Below, in pieces: positions 5,843 through 6,821 of a stretch of 6,821 nt of DNA. Position numbers and translations under genes: made by a program. The stretch covers positions 1 to 6,821 of the forward strand of contig JACIXM010000127.1 in NCBI GenBank assembly GCA_014360395.1. The letters are read 5' to 3'. Origin of the DNA: Actinotalea sp. (GTDB lineage: Bacteria; Actinomycetota; Actinomycetes; Actinomycetales; Cellulomonadaceae). The notes below the pieces were generated by a model that was given only the letters and a program-made list of their open reading frames with translations, had not been told where the DNA came from and did no database searches. Each line of letters opens with the position of its first letter. Position 1 is the first letter of the stretch.

Positions 5843-6673
5843 TCAGTAGACGAAGATCGGGAACAGGTGCGGGTTGTGGGCGTGGACGATCGCCATGAAC
5901 ACGATCGCGTCGAAGAGCAGGTGGACGATGAGCACGAGCGTCAGGGACCGCGTGCGCAAGAAGATCAGCCCCTGCAGCAGCGCGAACGGGATGGTCAGCA
6001 GCGGCCCCCACGACCGGTAGCCGAGCTCCCACAGGAACGAGACGAAGATGGCGGCCTGGAGCAGGTTCGCCTGCCACGCGGGGAAGTGCCGCAGCAGCAG
6101 CGCGAAGCACATGCAGATGAAGAACAGCTCGTCCCAGGTGCCGACCCCGTTGACGCCGACGAAGAACCGGCCCAGCTCACTGGGCGTCGTGATGTCCGGC
6201 CAGTTCCGGTACGCACCGGAGTTGATGAAGTAGAACGGCAGGATCGCCCAGCCGAGCAGCGGCACCGCGACGATGTACGCCTTCTCGCTGCGCGGCCACC
6301 GCTTTCCCGTCCGCCAGGGGTACCGGATGGCCTTGCGGCGGTAGACGAACCGGTCCACGAGGAACGGCACGAGCACCGCCAGGGTCAGCGCGGTCCCGAT
6401 CGCGAAGAAGCGCGGCCAGGAGACGTCGGCCTCCATCGACGTCGTGCTGACGATCGAGATGCCCAGCCCGATGAGGAACAGGTCCTTGGCCAGGGGTCGG
6501 TCGACGAGCCAGGCCGCGACCAGGCTGAGGACGAGGACGACGTAGCCGAGCGGCCTGACGTGCACCCCGAACAGGAGCACGGCGGAGGCCGAGACGCCCG
6601 CCGCGGGCAGCAGCTTCCAGGAGAGTGCGGGCGGCGCGGACGTCGGTGCGGTCTCGTCGGTCACGGCGGGCAC
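5843..6673 (-). CDS. CPBP-family (CAAX protease-like) membrane protein with degenerate motifs
   Basis: 276 residues with about seven or eight membrane segments (roughly 21-36, 42-57, 65-79, 88-106, 131-150, 181-196, 202-217, 223-238, 243-263). The region GVGTWDELFFICMCFALLLRHFPAW aligns with CPBP motif 1, usually EExxxR. Here it is Asp181-Glu182 and the Arg position is Ile186. Motif 2 (FxxxH) would fall around FVSFLWELGYRSWGP (210-224) but has no His. Motif 3 is kept as His251-xxx-Asp255 in VHLLFDAIVF. CPBP proteins include intramembrane glutamic proteases, CAAX processing enzymes and bacteriocin-immunity proteins; this one may not be an active protease. The start is GTG 6673, with GTG 6664 possible; neither has a strong ribosome binding site (TGGG upstream of the first). 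It is probably a single gene, and its stop lies 4 bases from that of the acetyltransferase. Family assignment is likely; function is open. Confidence 0.82.
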   Translation of the reverse strand: MPAVTDETAPTSAPPALSWKLLPAAGVSASAVLLFGVHVRPLGYVVLVLSLVAAWLVDRPLAKDLFLIGLGISIVSTTSMEADVSWPRFFAIGTALTLAVLVPFLVDRFVYRRKAIRYPWRTGKRWPRSEKAYIVAVPLLGWAILPFYFINSGAYRNWPDITTPSELGRFFVGVNGVGTWDELFFICMCFALLLRHFPAWQANLLQAAIFVSFLWELGYRSWGPLLTIPFALLQGLIFLRTRSLTLVLIVHLLFDAIVFMAIVHAHNPHLFPIFVY

Positions 6674-6754
6674 CGACCCAGGATGCCGTGCCTGCCGAAG
6701 ATCGGCGACGTCGGCTCAGCATCCTGCCCGTCCGGTACGGACCCCGGACGCAGC

Positions 6755-6790
6755 GGAGCCCCGCGCCGGATGATCCGGGCACGGGGCTCC
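6755..6790 (-). terminator. Strong stem-loop, likely terminator of a minus-strand gene from the right
   Basis: GGAGCCCCG (6755-6763) pairs perfectly with CGGGGCTCC (6782-6790), and inside it CCGGA (6766-6770) pairs with TCCGG (6774-6778) around a 3-base loop. Together they form a long, nearly continuous hairpin. There is no T tract on either side, as is usual for actinobacterial terminators. Read on the minus strand it comes about 9 bases after a possible stop codon (6802-6800) and before the CPBP gene, so it would insulate that gene from its upstream neighbour. It could also stop plus-strand transcripts. Confidence 0.65.
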
Positions 6791-6791
6791 A

Positions 6792-6808
6792 CCGGTCGAT
6801 CAGACCGG
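6792..6808. repeat. Second small inverted repeat next to the terminator hairpin
   Basis: CCGGTC (6792-6797) and GACCGG (6803-6808) form a perfect 6-base stem around GATCA. It lies one base from the large hairpin. It may be an accessory stem of the same terminator, or chance in such GC-rich DNA, because it would overlap the possible stop codon of the right-hand gene. Confidence 0.35.
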
Positions 6809-6821
6809 CTTGGGCACACCC
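6800..6821 (-). CDS. Possible last codons of a minus-strand gene entering from the right
   Basis: Read on the minus strand, the last 22 bases give Gly-Val-Pro-Lys-Pro-Val then TGA (stop at 6802-6800), with the large hairpin shortly after. The arrangement of stop then terminator is what one expects at a gene end, but six codons cannot identify a protein and any frame would show something. I do not recognise the product. Confidence 0.35.

Noticed and set aside
1..6821. CRISPR arrays, insertion sequences, tRNA or rRNA genes
   Set aside because: I saw no regularly spaced repeats, transposase-like proteins, terminal repeats or tRNA-like folds when reading both strands.

Overview
The window is very GC-rich (roughly three quarters G+C by eye, with G/C strongly preferred at third codon positions). 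It looks like chromosomal DNA from a high-GC actinobacterium; a Cellulomonas-like member of the Micrococcales is my guess from style, not a demonstrated identity. I see no mobile element, CRISPR array, rRNA or tRNA.

Layout, left to right: (1) the last 89 codons of a plus-strand polar amino-acid ABC transporter ATPase (GlnQ type), ending at 271. (2) A GC-rich hairpin in the 33-base convergent gap. (3) A minus-strand run of three genes, read right to left: a cytoplasmic metal-dependent amidohydrolase (4529-3267), a ten-helix DUF418/HGSNAT-like membrane protein (3186-2038) and a gamma-glutamyltransferase-family lipoprotein (1990-305). Gaps of 80 and 47 bases make one transcription unit plausible. 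(4) A 70-base divergent promoter region (4530-4599). (5) A plus-strand Eis-like GNAT acetyltransferase (4600-5838). (6) A minus-strand CPBP (CAAX protease/bacteriocin-processing) family membrane protein (6673-5843), whose stop lies only 4 bases from the stop of the acetyltransferase. (7) At the right edge, two adjacent perfect inverted repeats that look like the terminator of a minus-strand gene whose last codons may just enter the window.

Functional reading: the three-gene minus-strand unit joins an intracellular hydrolase, an integral-membrane acyltransferase-like protein and a surface-anchored Ntn-hydrolase. The last of these keeps the gamma-glutamyltransferase catalytic Thr-Thr-His. By my hand alignment it has Arg where E. 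coli GGT has Asp433, the residue that holds the alpha-amino group of the glutamyl substrate. This suggests it is not an ordinary glutathione-cleaving enzyme. The CPBP protein likewise lacks parts of its family's standard motifs. These two departures are the most interesting content. I do not see clear evidence of a wholly new system; the rest looks like ordinary chromosomal metabolism and membrane genes.
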